Under the pieces are notes generated by a model, which saw nothing but the letters and a program-made list of their open reading frames with translations, was not told the origin of the DNA and did no database searches. Below are positions 14,840-22,769 of a DNA stretch of 64,000 nt, one piece after another. Source of the stretch: Agromyces ramosus. Its GTDB lineage: Bacteria > Actinomycetota > Actinomycetes > Actinomycetales > Microbacteriaceae. How positions within the stretch are numbered: position 1 is the stretch's first letter; each line of letters opens with the position of its first letter. The stretch lies in assembly GCF_030817175.1 (NCBI RefSeq), contig NZ_JAUSYY010000001.1:558001-622000 (forward strand). Direction: 5' to 3'. A program made the translations under genes and the position numbers.

Positions 14840-16228
14840 GTGACAGCGTTCGTCTCAGCCCTCGATCTCTTCTCGATCGGGATCGGCCCCTCGAGTTCGC
14901 ACACCGTCGGCCCGATGCGGGCGGCACGTGCGTTCGCCGAGCGACTCGACGACTCGGGGGTCCTCGACGGCGTGACGCGCATCACGTGCTCGCTCTACGG
15001 CTCGCTCGGCGCCACCGGACTCGGTCACGGCACCCCCGACGCGATCGTGGCGGGCCTCGCAGGCCTGCGACCCGACGACTGCGACCCCGATGAGGTTCGC
15101 GCGGCATGGACTCGGCTCGGCGACGGCACCGACGTCCTCGTCGCGGGTCGGCACACGATCACGATGGCGCAATCCGACCTCAGCCTCGAACCGCGCACGC
15201 GCCTCCCCGGCCACCCGAACGCCATGACCCTGCAGGCGTGGGCCGATGGTGAGGTGCTGCCCGTCGCCGAAGAGACCTACTACTCGGTCGGAGGCGGGTT
15301 CATCCGCCGCGAGGGCGACGCGCCCGAGGACTCCGAGGCGCTGCGGCATCCGCTGCCCTACTCGAACGCCGCCGAACTGCTCGAGCTGTGCGATGAGCAC
15401 GGCGTCTCGTTCTGCGACGTGGCACGGTTCAACGAGGTCGCGGTGCATGGCGAGGAGGGCATCGACTCCGGTCTCGACGCCATCTGGGCCGCGATGGCCA
15501 CGTGCGTCGAGAACGGGCTCGCCACGGGCGGGACCCTGCCCGGTGGCCTCCGCGTGAAGCGGCGCGCACCCGAGGTGCGACGCCGGCTCGAAGAGTACGA
15601 CCACGACGAGCAGCGCAGTGGCCAGCAGCATCGCGACACCTCGACCGAGTGGCTGCATGCGTTCGCGCTCGCGGTCAATGAGGAGAACGCCTCGGGCGGC
15701 CGCGTCGTGACCGCCCCGACGAACGGGGCCGCCGGCATCATCCCCGCCGTCGGGCACTACTACCTGCGCTTCGTGCCCGGAGCGGATGCCGCGGGCATCC
15801 GCCGCTTCCTCCTCACCGCCGCGGCCATCGCCTCGCTCGTCAAGAAGAACGCCTCGATCTCCGGAGCCGAGGGCGGATGCCAGGCCGAGGTCGGCTCCGC
15901 CTGTGCCATGGCCGCGGGCGCGCTCTGCGCCGTGCTCGGCGGCACCCCCCGGCAGATCGAGAACGCCGCCGAGATCGCCATGGAGCATCACCTCGGCCTC
16001 ACGTGCGACCCCGTCGGCGGACTCGTGCAGGTGCCGTGCATCGAGCGCAACGCCATTGCCGCGTCGACCGCCGTCTCGGCAGCGCGACTCGCGCTGCACG
16101 GCGACGGCACCCACCTCGTCTCACTCGACACCGTCATCGAGACGATGCGACAGACCGGTCTCGACATGATGACGAAGTACAAGGAGACGAGCGAAGGCGG
16201 GCTCGCCGTCAACGTCATCGAGTGCTGA
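14840..16228 (+). CDS. sdaA: L-serine ammonia-lyase, iron-sulfur type
   Basis: 462 residues, the single-chain form with beta domain first (SIGIGPSSSHTVGPMRAA) and catalytic alpha domain after. It converts L-serine to pyruvate and ammonia using an oxygen-labile [4Fe-4S] cluster. Cluster cysteines are visible in GAEGGCQAEVGSACAMAAG and LTCDPVGGLVQVPCIERN; the substrate motif TAPTNGAAGIIPAV is intact, as is the C-terminal NVIEC, whose terminal Cys serves as a cluster ligand in the resting enzyme. GTG start set by the family N-terminus and by the -10 box 6 nt upstream. Confidence 0.96.
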   Translation: MTAFVSALDLFSIGIGPSSSHTVGPMRAARAFAERLDDSGVLDGVTRITCSLYGSLGATGLGHGTPDAIVAGLAGLRPDDCDPDEVRAAWTRLGDGTDVLVAGRHTITMAQSDLSLEPRTRLPGHPNAMTLQAWADGEVLPVAEETYYSVGGGFIRREGDAPEDSEALRHPLPYSNAAELLELCDEHGVSFCDVARFNEVAVHGEEGIDSGLDAIWAAMATCVENGLATGGTLPGGLRVKRRAPEVRRRLEEYDHDEQRSGQQHRDTSTEWLHAFALAVNEENASGGRVVTAPTNGAAGIIPAVGHYYLRFVPGADAAGIRRFLLTAAAIASLVKKNASISGAEGGCQAEVGSACAMAAGALCAVLGGTPRQIENAAEIAMEHHLGLTCDPVGGLVQVPCIERNAIAASTAVSAARLALHGDGTHLVSLDTVIETMRQTGLDMMTKYKETSEGGLAVNVIEC

Positions 16229-16313
16229 GCGAGCTCACCACGCCCGACATCGACACTCGTGTCCCCCGATCGGGACTCTCGCGCCCGTCGTCCGGGTCTG
16301 CCACGCTGTGCTC

Positions 16314-16520
16314 ATGGACACCCCCGACCCGACCATCCCCGAGAGCTACGAGTTCCTCTTGGGCGCCGGCCTCATCGGCCTCATCATCGGACTCGTGATC
16401 TACCTCGCGGTCCTCGGGCTCATGCTGTGGATCGGCTACCTCATCATCAAGGCGGCGGTACGCAACGGGCTCCGCGAGCACACGCTCTGGCTCGAGAGCC
16501 GCCGCGGCCCGATTCGCTGA
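16314..16520 (+). CDS. Small single- or double-span membrane protein, unknown function
   Basis: 68 residues: an acidic N-terminus (MDTPDPTIPESYE), a ~40-residue very hydrophobic stretch LIGLIIGLVIYLAVLGLMLWIGYLIIK that could form one or two spans, and a basic C-terminus (LREHTLWLESRRGPIR), predicting the C-end in the cytoplasm. ATG at 16314 is 6 nt after CACGCT, a poor -10. Lies alone between sdaA and a rhodanese gene. Function not recognised. Confidence 0.65.
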   Translation: MDTPDPTIPESYEFLLGAGLIGLIIGLVIYLAVLGLMLWIGYLIIKAAVRNGLREHTLWLESRRGPIR

Positions 16521-16612
16521 GCCCCCAGGCGTCGCCCCGCACGCGTGCCGCCGACGGTACCGCTGCGTTACCGCCTGTTGCGGCATCCGTCGGCCGGCCG
16601 CCGGTGCGCCGT

Positions 16613-16618
16613 TAGCGT
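16613..16618 (+). promoter_or_regulatory. -10 element of the sulfurtransferase gene, leaderless type
   Basis: TAGCGT, 6 nt before the ATG at 16625, the same hexamer as at metY. Confidence 0.55.
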
Positions 16619-16624
16619 GTTCGC

Positions 16625-17503
16625 ATGAACGCCCTCGAGTTGCCCACGCCCCTCGTCACCACCGACTGGCTCGCCGAACGTCTCGGCGACGACCGTCTCG
16701 TGGTGGTCGACGCGAGCGTGCTCAGCGTCTCGACGGCGGCCGGCTCGCGATGGTTGAGCGGCCTCGACGACTACCTCATCGGCGGGCATGTCCCCGGGGC
16801 GGTGTTCGCCGACCACCTCGAGGAGTTCTCCGACCCGGAGGGCCGGTTCGGGTTCACCCGCCCGACCCTCGCCCGAATCGCGCGCGCGGCTCGTGAGCTC
16901 GGCATCGACGACGACGTCTCGGTCGTCGTCTACGACTCCTCGTTGGGGCACTGGGCTGCCCGGCTCTGGTGGCTGCTGAGCGCGGCGGGATTCCCGCGCA
17001 TCGCCGTGCTCGACGGCGGCCTCTCGCGGTGGCAGGCCGAGGGCCGCCCGATCGACACGGGCTTCCAGCTCCCGCGCGAAGCCGGCACGCTCACGCTCGC
17101 CCGGATCGACGGGTTCTGGGCCGACCTCGACGAGGTGCAGCGCATCGTCGACGGCGAATCCGATGCCGCGCTCGTCTGCGCACTGTCCGCGAGCGAATTC
17201 CGGGGCGAGACCGGCACGCGATCGCGACGCGGACACATCCCCGGGAGCGTGAACATCCCGCTCGGCTCGATCGTCGACCGCGAGACGCGCACGCAGCTCG
17301 ATGGTCAGGCGCTCGCCGAGCGGGTGGCTCCCGCGACCGCGGGCGGCGCGCCCCGCATCGTCGTGTACTGCGGAGGAGGCATCGCAGCCGCGGGCACGGC
17401 GCTCGCGCTGCGTCGGGCGGGACATCCGGATGTCGCGGTGTACGACGGCTCGCTCGACGAGTGGGCAGCCGATCCCGAATTGCCGCTCATCACCGTCGCG
17501 TGA
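16625..17503 (+). CDS. Thiosulfate/3-mercaptopyruvate sulfurtransferase (two rhodanese domains)
   Basis: 292 residues with two rhodanese domains. The N-terminal one is inactive as usual (GGHVPGAVFADHLEEFSDP, no cysteine). The C-terminal one has the persulfide-forming Cys249 in VVYCGGGIAAAGTALAL. The loop CGGGIAA is closer to thiosulfate than to the CG[ST]GVT mercaptopyruvate loops, so the donor is uncertain. Faces another rhodanese gene end to end, 43 bp apart. Confidence 0.9.
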   Translation: MNALELPTPLVTTDWLAERLGDDRLVVVDASVLSVSTAAGSRWLSGLDDYLIGGHVPGAVFADHLEEFSDPEGRFGFTRPTLARIARAARELGIDDDVSVVVYDSSLGHWAARLWWLLSAAGFPRIAVLDGGLSRWQAEGRPIDTGFQLPREAGTLTLARIDGFWADLDEVQRIVDGESDAALVCALSASEFRGETGTRSRRGHIPGSVNIPLGSIVDRETRTQLDGQALAERVAPATAGGAPRIVVYCGGGIAAAGTALALRRAGHPDVAVYDGSLDEWAADPELPLITVA

Positions 17504-17546
17504 GCGTGATCGTCATCATGAGCGGGGCGGCGGGCGGCGATGCGAT

Positions 17547-18068
17547 TCAGCAGGCGCAGCTGATCGTGCCGGCGCCGACCGGCCCGCCCGCGAGGCCCGC
17601 CGCGGCGACGTTCGTGAGCGGATCTGCCCCCAGCTGGGCCGGGCCATCGGCGGTGTCGTAGGCGAAGCCCTCGCGCACCCAGTACTCGAAGCCTCCGAGC
17701 ATCTCCTTCACGGGGTGGCCGAGCAGGGCGAACTCGAGCGCCGCACGCGTGGCCCCGTTGCATCCGGGACCCCAGCAGTAGACCACCACGGGCGAGCCGG
17801 CGGGAATCCGGGACGCCGCCTCCGCCGCGATGCGCCGGCCGGGCAGGTGGATCGCACCCGGCACGTGACCTTGCGCCCACGAGGCATCGTTGCGGGTGTC
17901 GACGAGGACGAAGCCCGGCTCGGGCTCGGCGAGCGCGGCGGAGACGTCGGAGACATCGGACTCGAAGCCGAGCCGGCCACGGAAGTGCGCGACCGCCGCA
18001 GCGCTGTCGGCGACGTGCTCGAACAGCGCGGGGGCGGCGCTGGTCGGGGTGGAGATCGTCTCGGTCAT
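17547..18068 (-). CDS. Single-domain rhodanese-like protein
   Basis: 173 residues. The rhodanese domain spans ~25-140: GFVLVDTRNDASWAQGHVPGAIHLPG and the active loop VVYCWGPGCNGATRAALEFA with its cysteine. The N-terminal ~40 residues and the C-terminal Gly/Ala-rich tail are extra. CWGPGCNGA has a second Cys inside the loop, which could allow an intramolecular disulfide. GAGGAC lies 1 base before the ATG; a better ribosome site is not visible. Convergent with the two-domain sulfurtransferase. Confidence 0.82.
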   Translation of the reverse strand: MTETISTPTSAAPALFEHVADSAAAVAHFRGRLGFESDVSDVSAALAEPEPGFVLVDTRNDASWAQGHVPGAIHLPGRRIAAEAASRIPAGSPVVVYCWGPGCNGATRAALEFALLGHPVKEMLGGFEYWVREGFAYDTADGPAQLGADPLTNVAAAGLAGGPVGAGTISCAC

Positions 18069-18164
18069 GTCCTCACCCTGTCACCGACGTGCTCCGGCCG
18101 GCCCGTGAGATCGCGCCGTCATGGCGCGACATCCGGCCAGCGTGCCGTGCGGCGCCGCCCGTCA

Positions 18165-18170
18165 TACCCT
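18165..18170 (+). promoter_or_regulatory. -10 element of the Na+/H+ antiporter gene, leaderless type
   Basis: TACCCT, 6 nt before the ATG at 18177. Confidence 0.5.
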
Positions 18171-18176
18171 GAACGC

Positions 18177-19841
18177 ATGCACATCGGCGAGGTCTTCCTG
18201 CTGCTCGGCGGTTCGCTCGCGGTCACCGCGTTCGCCCGATGGCGAGAGTGGCCCGCGCCGCTCCTCGTGATGGGGGTCGCCTTCATCGTGTCGGTCATTC
18301 CGGCCGTTCCCGAGATCGACGTCGACGGCGAGCTCGTACTCACCCTCGTGCTGCCGCCCCTGCTCTATTCGGCGGCACTCGACGTGACGTACCTGAACTT
18401 CCGGCGCAGCATCCGGCAGATCCGCCGGCTCGGCATCGGCCTGCCGATCGGCACGGCTGCGGCCGTGGGCCTCGTCGTGTGGCTCATCGCCCCGTCGCTC
18501 GGGCTCCCGATGGCGCTGCTCGTCGGGGCGATCGTGGCACCGTCCGACGCCGTGTCGGCAGCCGCCGTCGGGCGCAGGCTCGGCCTGCCGCGCCGCGTGA
18601 TGACCGTGATCTCCGGTGAGAGCCTCGTCAACGACGCCACCTCGATCACGCTCTTCCGCACGTTCGCGGCGATCGTCGCGGGCGCGACCGTGACCTGGCT
18701 CGACGGCATCGGCTCGTTCCTCATCGCGGTCGCCCTCGGCACCGCTCTCGGGCTCCTCATCGGCTGGCTCGTGACGCTGGTGCGCACCCGACTCGATGAC
18801 CCCGCCGTGCTCGGCACCATCAGCCTGCTCGTTCCGTTCGCGGCGTACGCGATCTCGGAGCGCCTGGGCGGCTCCGGGGTGCTCGCCGTCGTGGCGGCCG
18901 GCATCCTCATCGGGTACAACGCCCCGAAGACGAGCTACGCGACGCGTCAGCAGGAACGGCCGCTCTGGCAGTCGGTCGACGTCCTGCTCGAGGGACTCGT
19001 CTTCGCGCTCATCGGGCTGCAACTGAGTCCCGCGATCACCGACGTGCTCTCGAGCCCGCTCGGCCTCGGCCTGAACATCGGACTCGCGCTCGCGGTGCTG
19101 GTCACCGTGATCGCCGTCCGAATCGCCTGGGTGTTCGGCGGGTACGCGCTGGCGCGCGGCGTGGGCGGATGGCTCGCCCCCCGCTGGGCGGCACGAGGTC
19201 GCCGCTACCACCTCGAGCCGAGGCTGTCGCCGAGCGAGCTCACGGTCATCTCGTGGGCGGGAATGCGCGGCGTCGTGACCCTGGCAACCGCGACCGCGAT
19301 CCCGACGGCGGCGGGCGATCCCACAGCGGCGAGCACCGTCTTCCTCATCGCGTTCGTGGTCACGGTCGGCACGCTCCTCGTGCAGTCGACGACCCTGCCC
19401 CTCCTCATCCGGCGCCTCGGGGTGGTCGCCGACGACGAGCGGGAGCAGGACCGCACGGAGATCCGTGCCGTGCTCCGCCGCAGCACGAAGGCGGGCCTCG
19501 AGTACATCGAGAGCCGGCGCGAGGCATGGCGCGAGCGTTACGGCGCAGAGCTCGCCGACCGAGTCATCGATCGGTTCGAGAAGCGCGTGCGAGCGGATGC
19601 CTCCAAGACGCTGCAGCTCGCCGGCGACGATGACCAGGCGCCCGCGGGCTCGCACGACGAATTCGCGGAGCTCAACCGCAACTGGATCGCCGCCCGTCGC
19701 GCGATCGTGCTCGAGGAGCGCGACGCGGGCAATCTCAATGAGGAGGTCATGCGCGAGCTGCTCTTCTCGCTCGACGCCGAGGAGCTCGCCTTCGACTCCC
19801 GCACCGCGGTGCGGGCCGACGCCCGTGGCGAGATGACCTGA
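18177..19841 (+). CDS. CPA1-type Na+/H+ antiporter (NhaP/YjcE-like)
   Basis: 554 residues: a ~410-residue membrane domain of 12 or so spans plus a hydrophilic tail of ~140 residues. CPA1 hallmarks are ALLVGAIVAPSDAVSAAAVGRRL (the P-S-D ion-binding helix) and GESLVNDATSITLFR (ND motif). It exchanges Na+ (or K+) for H+ to control cytoplasmic pH and sodium. The tail (YIESRREAWRERYGAELADRV onwards) is charged and probably regulatory, as in NhaP/NHE relatives. ATG 18177 is set by the -10 box; everything in frame upstream lies opposite the rhodanese. Confidence 0.92.
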   Translation: MHIGEVFLLLGGSLAVTAFARWREWPAPLLVMGVAFIVSVIPAVPEIDVDGELVLTLVLPPLLYSAALDVTYLNFRRSIRQIRRLGIGLPIGTAAAVGLVVWLIAPSLGLPMALLVGAIVAPSDAVSAAAVGRRLGLPRRVMTVISGESLVNDATSITLFRTFAAIVAGATVTWLDGIGSFLIAVALGTALGLLIGWLVTLVRTRLDDPAVLGTISLLVPFAAYAISERLGGSGVLAVVAAGILIGYNAPKTSYATRQQERPLWQSVDVLLEGLVFALIGLQLSPAITDVLSSPLGLGLNIGLALAVLVTVIAVRIAWVFGGYALARGVGGWLAPRWAARGRRYHLEPRLSPSELTVISWAGMRGVVTLATATAIPTAAGDPTAASTVFLIAFVVTVGTLLVQSTTLPLLIRRLGVVADDEREQDRTEIRAVLRRSTKAGLEYIESRREAWRERYGAELADRVIDRFEKRVRADASKTLQLAGDDDQAPAGSHDEFAELNRNWIAARRAIVLEERDAGNLNEEVMRELLFSLDAEELAFDSRTAVRADARGEMT

Positions 19842-19854
19842 CCCTGAGCCGACC

Positions 19855-21186
19855 TCAGGCCGCGGGCGCGAAGAACGCGGTGACCGCGGCGCCGAGGGCG
19901 ACGAGGTCGTCGACGTGGGCGAGTTCCCGTGCCGAGTGCATCGACAGCAGAGGCGGCCCGACGTCGACGGTGCGCATGCCGAGACGCGTCGCCGACAGCG
20001 GGCCGATCGTCGAGCCGCACGGGATCGCATTGTTCGACACGAACGCCTGCGTCGGCACGCCAGCCTGGCGGCAGACCTCGGCCCACAGCGCGGCGCCGAC
20101 GGCGTCGCTCGCGTAGCGCTGGTTCGCGTTCAGCTTCAGCAGCGGTCCGCCGCCGAGCACCGGCTGGTTCGCCGGGTCGTGCCGCTCGGGATAGTTCGGG
20201 TGCACGGCGTGCCCGGCATCCGATGACAGGATCCAGGATGCCGCGAACGCACGCCGGCGCTCGACCTCACCGGCGCCCAGCCCGGCGGCCACGCGCACGA
20301 GCATGTCCTCGAGCGCGGGTCCGCTCGCGCCCGAGCGCGACTCCGAGCCGAGCTCCTCGTGGTCGAAGGCGGCGAGCACGCTGACGTGACCGGCGTCGCG
20401 CGGCGCGGCGAGCAATGCGACGAGACCCGCGTACACGGAGGTCAGGTTGTCCATCCGTGCCGAGGCGAAGAAGGCGTTGTCGCGTCCGAAGCGGGCGGGG
20501 GCCTGCGTGTCGACGAGCAGCAGGTCGTGGCCGGCGACGGACTCGGGATCGATGCCGGCCTCGCGCGCCGCCTCGGCGAGGAGGTCGGCACCTGCGGGTG
20601 CGCCGCTGACGGTGCCCCAGATCGGCTGCGTGTGCCGCTGCTTGTCGAGCGTGAGCCCCTTGTTGACGTCGCGGTCGAGGTGGATCGCGAGTTGCGGGAT
20701 GCGCAGCATCGGGCCGGTTCGCACGAGGTGCTCGGCCCCGTCGACGGTGACGATGCGGCCGGCGAGCTCGAGTTCGCGGTCGAGCCAGGAGTTCAGCAGT
20801 GGCCCGCCGTAGACCTCGACGCCGGCCTGCAGCAGTCCCCCGGTGCTGGAGGCGTGCTGCGGCTTCAGCTTGAACGACGGCGAATCGGTGTGTGCGCCGA
20901 GGATGCGGAACGGCGTCGTCGGGGTCGCGCCCTCAGGCTGCACCCACGCGATGACCGCGCCATCGCGCACCACGAGCCGGCCGCCCGGCGTGGCCGCCCA
21001 CTCGTCGCGCTCGTCGAGCCGCTCGAAGCCCGCCGCCTCGAGCTGCCGTGCCACCTCGGCGGCCGCGTGGTACGACGACGGCGAGGCTTGGACGAATGCG
21101 GCGAAGTCGTCGACGTAGGCGTCGGTGTGCAGGGCGTCGGTGTGCTGCGGGGCGGTGTGCTGCGGGGCGGTCTCAGGTGCGGGCAT
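19855..21186 (-). CDS. M18-family metalloaminopeptidase
   Basis: 443 residues. Two-zinc aspartyl-aminopeptidase signature residues are seen: RILGAHTDSPSFKLKP (His and catalytic Asp), FDHEELGSESRSGASG (metal Glu), SSDAGHAVHPNYP and the C-terminal MHSARELAH with the last zinc His. Cytosolic dodecameric enzymes that remove N-terminal Asp/Glu or other residues from peptides. The N-terminus carries a short duplicated word (APQHT twice) within a His/Thr-rich stretch that is absent from core family members. ATG at 21186 follows GGGAGG immediately; a GTG 15 bases upstream is an alternative. Confidence 0.9.
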   Translation of the reverse strand: MPAPETAPQHTAPQHTDALHTDAYVDDFAAFVQASPSSYHAAAEVARQLEAAGFERLDERDEWAATPGGRLVVRDGAVIAWVQPEGATPTTPFRILGAHTDSPSFKLKPQHASSTGGLLQAGVEVYGGPLLNSWLDRELELAGRIVTVDGAEHLVRTGPMLRIPQLAIHLDRDVNKGLTLDKQRHTQPIWGTVSGAPAGADLLAEAAREAGIDPESVAGHDLLLVDTQAPARFGRDNAFFASARMDNLTSVYAGLVALLAAPRDAGHVSVLAAFDHEELGSESRSGASGPALEDMLVRVAAGLGAGEVERRRAFAASWILSSDAGHAVHPNYPERHDPANQPVLGGGPLLKLNANQRYASDAVGAALWAEVCRQAGVPTQAFVSNNAIPCGSTIGPLSATRLGMRTVDVGPPLLSMHSARELAHVDDLVALGAAVTAFFAPAA

Positions 21187-21222
21187 CCTCCCATCCAACA
21201 CCGCGGAGGCGGCGGGCGCGAC

Positions 21223-22158
21223 TCAGGCGAAGCGCACGACGGCCTGGAGGCGCGAGCGCACCTCCATCACCTCGGTGCCGCCGAGGTGCGCCGAGCCCGG
21301 CAGGCCCTCGCGCACGGCACTCGCGAGCCGTGATCGGCGCACGAGGGCGACGACGGCGCCGCGATTGGTGCCACCGAGCTCGAGCGGCTCGGCGGCATGC
21401 TCGTCGGGCACCACGATGATGAGCGCGGTGGGCTTCACTCGCGCCGCGCGCCCGATCGCCTTCGCGCGAGCAGCGAGCGCGCGCATGGGGCGTTCACCGT
21501 CGAGCGGCTCGCCGACGAGCTCGCCGCGCTTCATCGCGACGGTGCCACCCCAGTCCTCCGACTGGATGGCGAAGAGCCCCGTCGGCCCGAGCACGAGATG
21601 GTCGAGCTTCGGCGGAAGGTCGCGACCCGCGGCATCCGTGGCGAGGTCGTGCCAGACGGTGTAGGCGATGCCGAGCGTCGCGAGCGAACGCGCCGTCGCC
21701 TCTTCGGCGAGCGCATCGGCGAGCACGTGACGGATGTCGCGGGGCGCGCCGCGCACGAGCGCCGGATCGTATGGGTCGTCGAGGGTCACGCCACGACCTG
21801 CCCATTCCCTGATGCGCGACAGGTAGCGCTCACGCGAGAGCCCGCCCGGATGCCCGTACGAGCGTGCGAGCGGACGCGAGTCGCGCCGCGGCTTCGGAGC
21901 GGCGGGCGCCCACGCTTCCCGGGTCGGCGCCGGCGCGCCACCGCGTGCTGCACCGCGGTCGAACGCCGCCCGCGCCTCGGGAGTGCCGACGAGTTCCCAC
22001 GCCAGCTGCACGGCGTGGAATCGAGCCGGATCGCCGCCGGTGTCGGGGTGGGCCGTGCGCAAGGCACGACGATAGGCGAGCCGCAGCGCCACGGCGTCCG
22101 CGTCACGCGGCACGCCGAGCACCTCATATGGGGAGGCGGAGAGCGGACTGTCGGGCAT
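21223..22158 (-). CDS. J-domain protein fused to a NERD-like domain
   Basis: 311 residues. Residues ~9-65 form a J domain (SPYEVLGVPRDADAVALRLAYRR, HPD at 37-39), so it can stimulate a DnaK-type ATPase. After a Pro/Arg linker, ~150-290 resembles a nuclease-related NERD domain: DALAEEATARSLATLGIAYTVWHDL, LPPKLDHLVLGPTGLFAIQSEDWGG and MKRGELVGEPLD, where the D and Q/E residues match the weak PD-(D/E)XK-like core. The N-terminal J fused to a DNA-related domain is unusual. TATCCT lies 35 nt upstream of this ATG; an in-frame start 14 codons upstream is possible. Confidence 0.72.
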   Translation of the reverse strand: MPDSPLSASPYEVLGVPRDADAVALRLAYRRALRTAHPDTGGDPARFHAVQLAWELVGTPEARAAFDRGAARGGAPAPTREAWAPAAPKPRRDSRPLARSYGHPGGLSRERYLSRIREWAGRGVTLDDPYDPALVRGAPRDIRHVLADALAEEATARSLATLGIAYTVWHDLATDAAGRDLPPKLDHLVLGPTGLFAIQSEDWGGTVAMKRGELVGEPLDGERPMRALAARAKAIGRAARVKPTALIIVVPDEHAAEPLELGGTNRGAVVALVRRSRLASAVREGLPGSAHLGGTEVMEVRSRLQAVVRFA

Positions 22159-22301
22159 GGACTCGCTTTCGGTGTGCGACCACGAGGATACCGTGACCAT
22201 CTCGGTGTTCGCCGAGGCCGTGGCGTTCTCAGATGCGACGGATCCTCAACGCTAGACTCCGCACGAGGCCCGGTGCGGGCCGCGCAAAGGGGAGGTGCGT
22301 C

Positions 22302-22730
22302 GTGGTCGTCGACGTCAACTACTGGGCCGTCCTGATCGCCACGCTGTCGACGATGATCGTCGGGTCGATCTGGTACACGCCGAAGGTCTTCGGCAACTAC
22401 TGGATGCGAGTGGCCAAAGTCGACGACACCGGCGACCGTGGTGCCGTCGGCCCGATCCTGACGACGCTCATCGTGAGCTTCATCTCCGCATGGGTGCTCG
22501 CGATCGCCACGCAGGTGGCCTGGACCGCCCTCGACGGCAACTACCTGCTCATGGCGATCACCACGGGCCTGATGCTGTGGGCCGGTTTCACCGCTGCGCG
22601 GTTCATCACCCACGATGCATTCGAGGGGCGACCCCCGGGGCTCACGATCCTGAACATCGGGCACGAGCTCGTCACGGTGCTCATCATGGCGCTCATCATC
22701 GGGGCGTGGCCGCCCGCCGGCACCGTCTGA
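22302..22730 (+). CDS. DUF1761 small membrane protein
   Basis: 142 residues, four TM segments. The N-terminal NYWAVLIATLSTMIVGSIWYTPKVFGNYWM is the DUF1761 signature. Function of the family is unknown. GTG start at 22302 is set by GGGGAGG 6 bases upstream; a TAGACT -10 at 22251-22256 would give a ~40-nt leader, so this gene is of the leadered kind. Ends 39 bp before the convergent methyltransferase gene. Confidence 0.85.
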   Translation: MVVDVNYWAVLIATLSTMIVGSIWYTPKVFGNYWMRVAKVDDTGDRGAVGPILTTLIVSFISAWVLAIATQVAWTALDGNYLLMAITTGLMLWAGFTAARFITHDAFEGRPPGLTILNIGHELVTVLIMALIIGAWPPAGTV

Positions 22731-22769
22731 CCGCCACCGCCTCACCGGACACGGATGCCGCGTGCGGGG

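Noticed and set aside
17301..18176. An uninterrupted frame in front of the Na+/H+ antiporter that would make a much longer fusion protein
   Set aside because: It lies opposite the rhodanese gene, is Arg/Asp/Ala-rich without structure, and the antiporter has its own -10 box and ATG at 18177.
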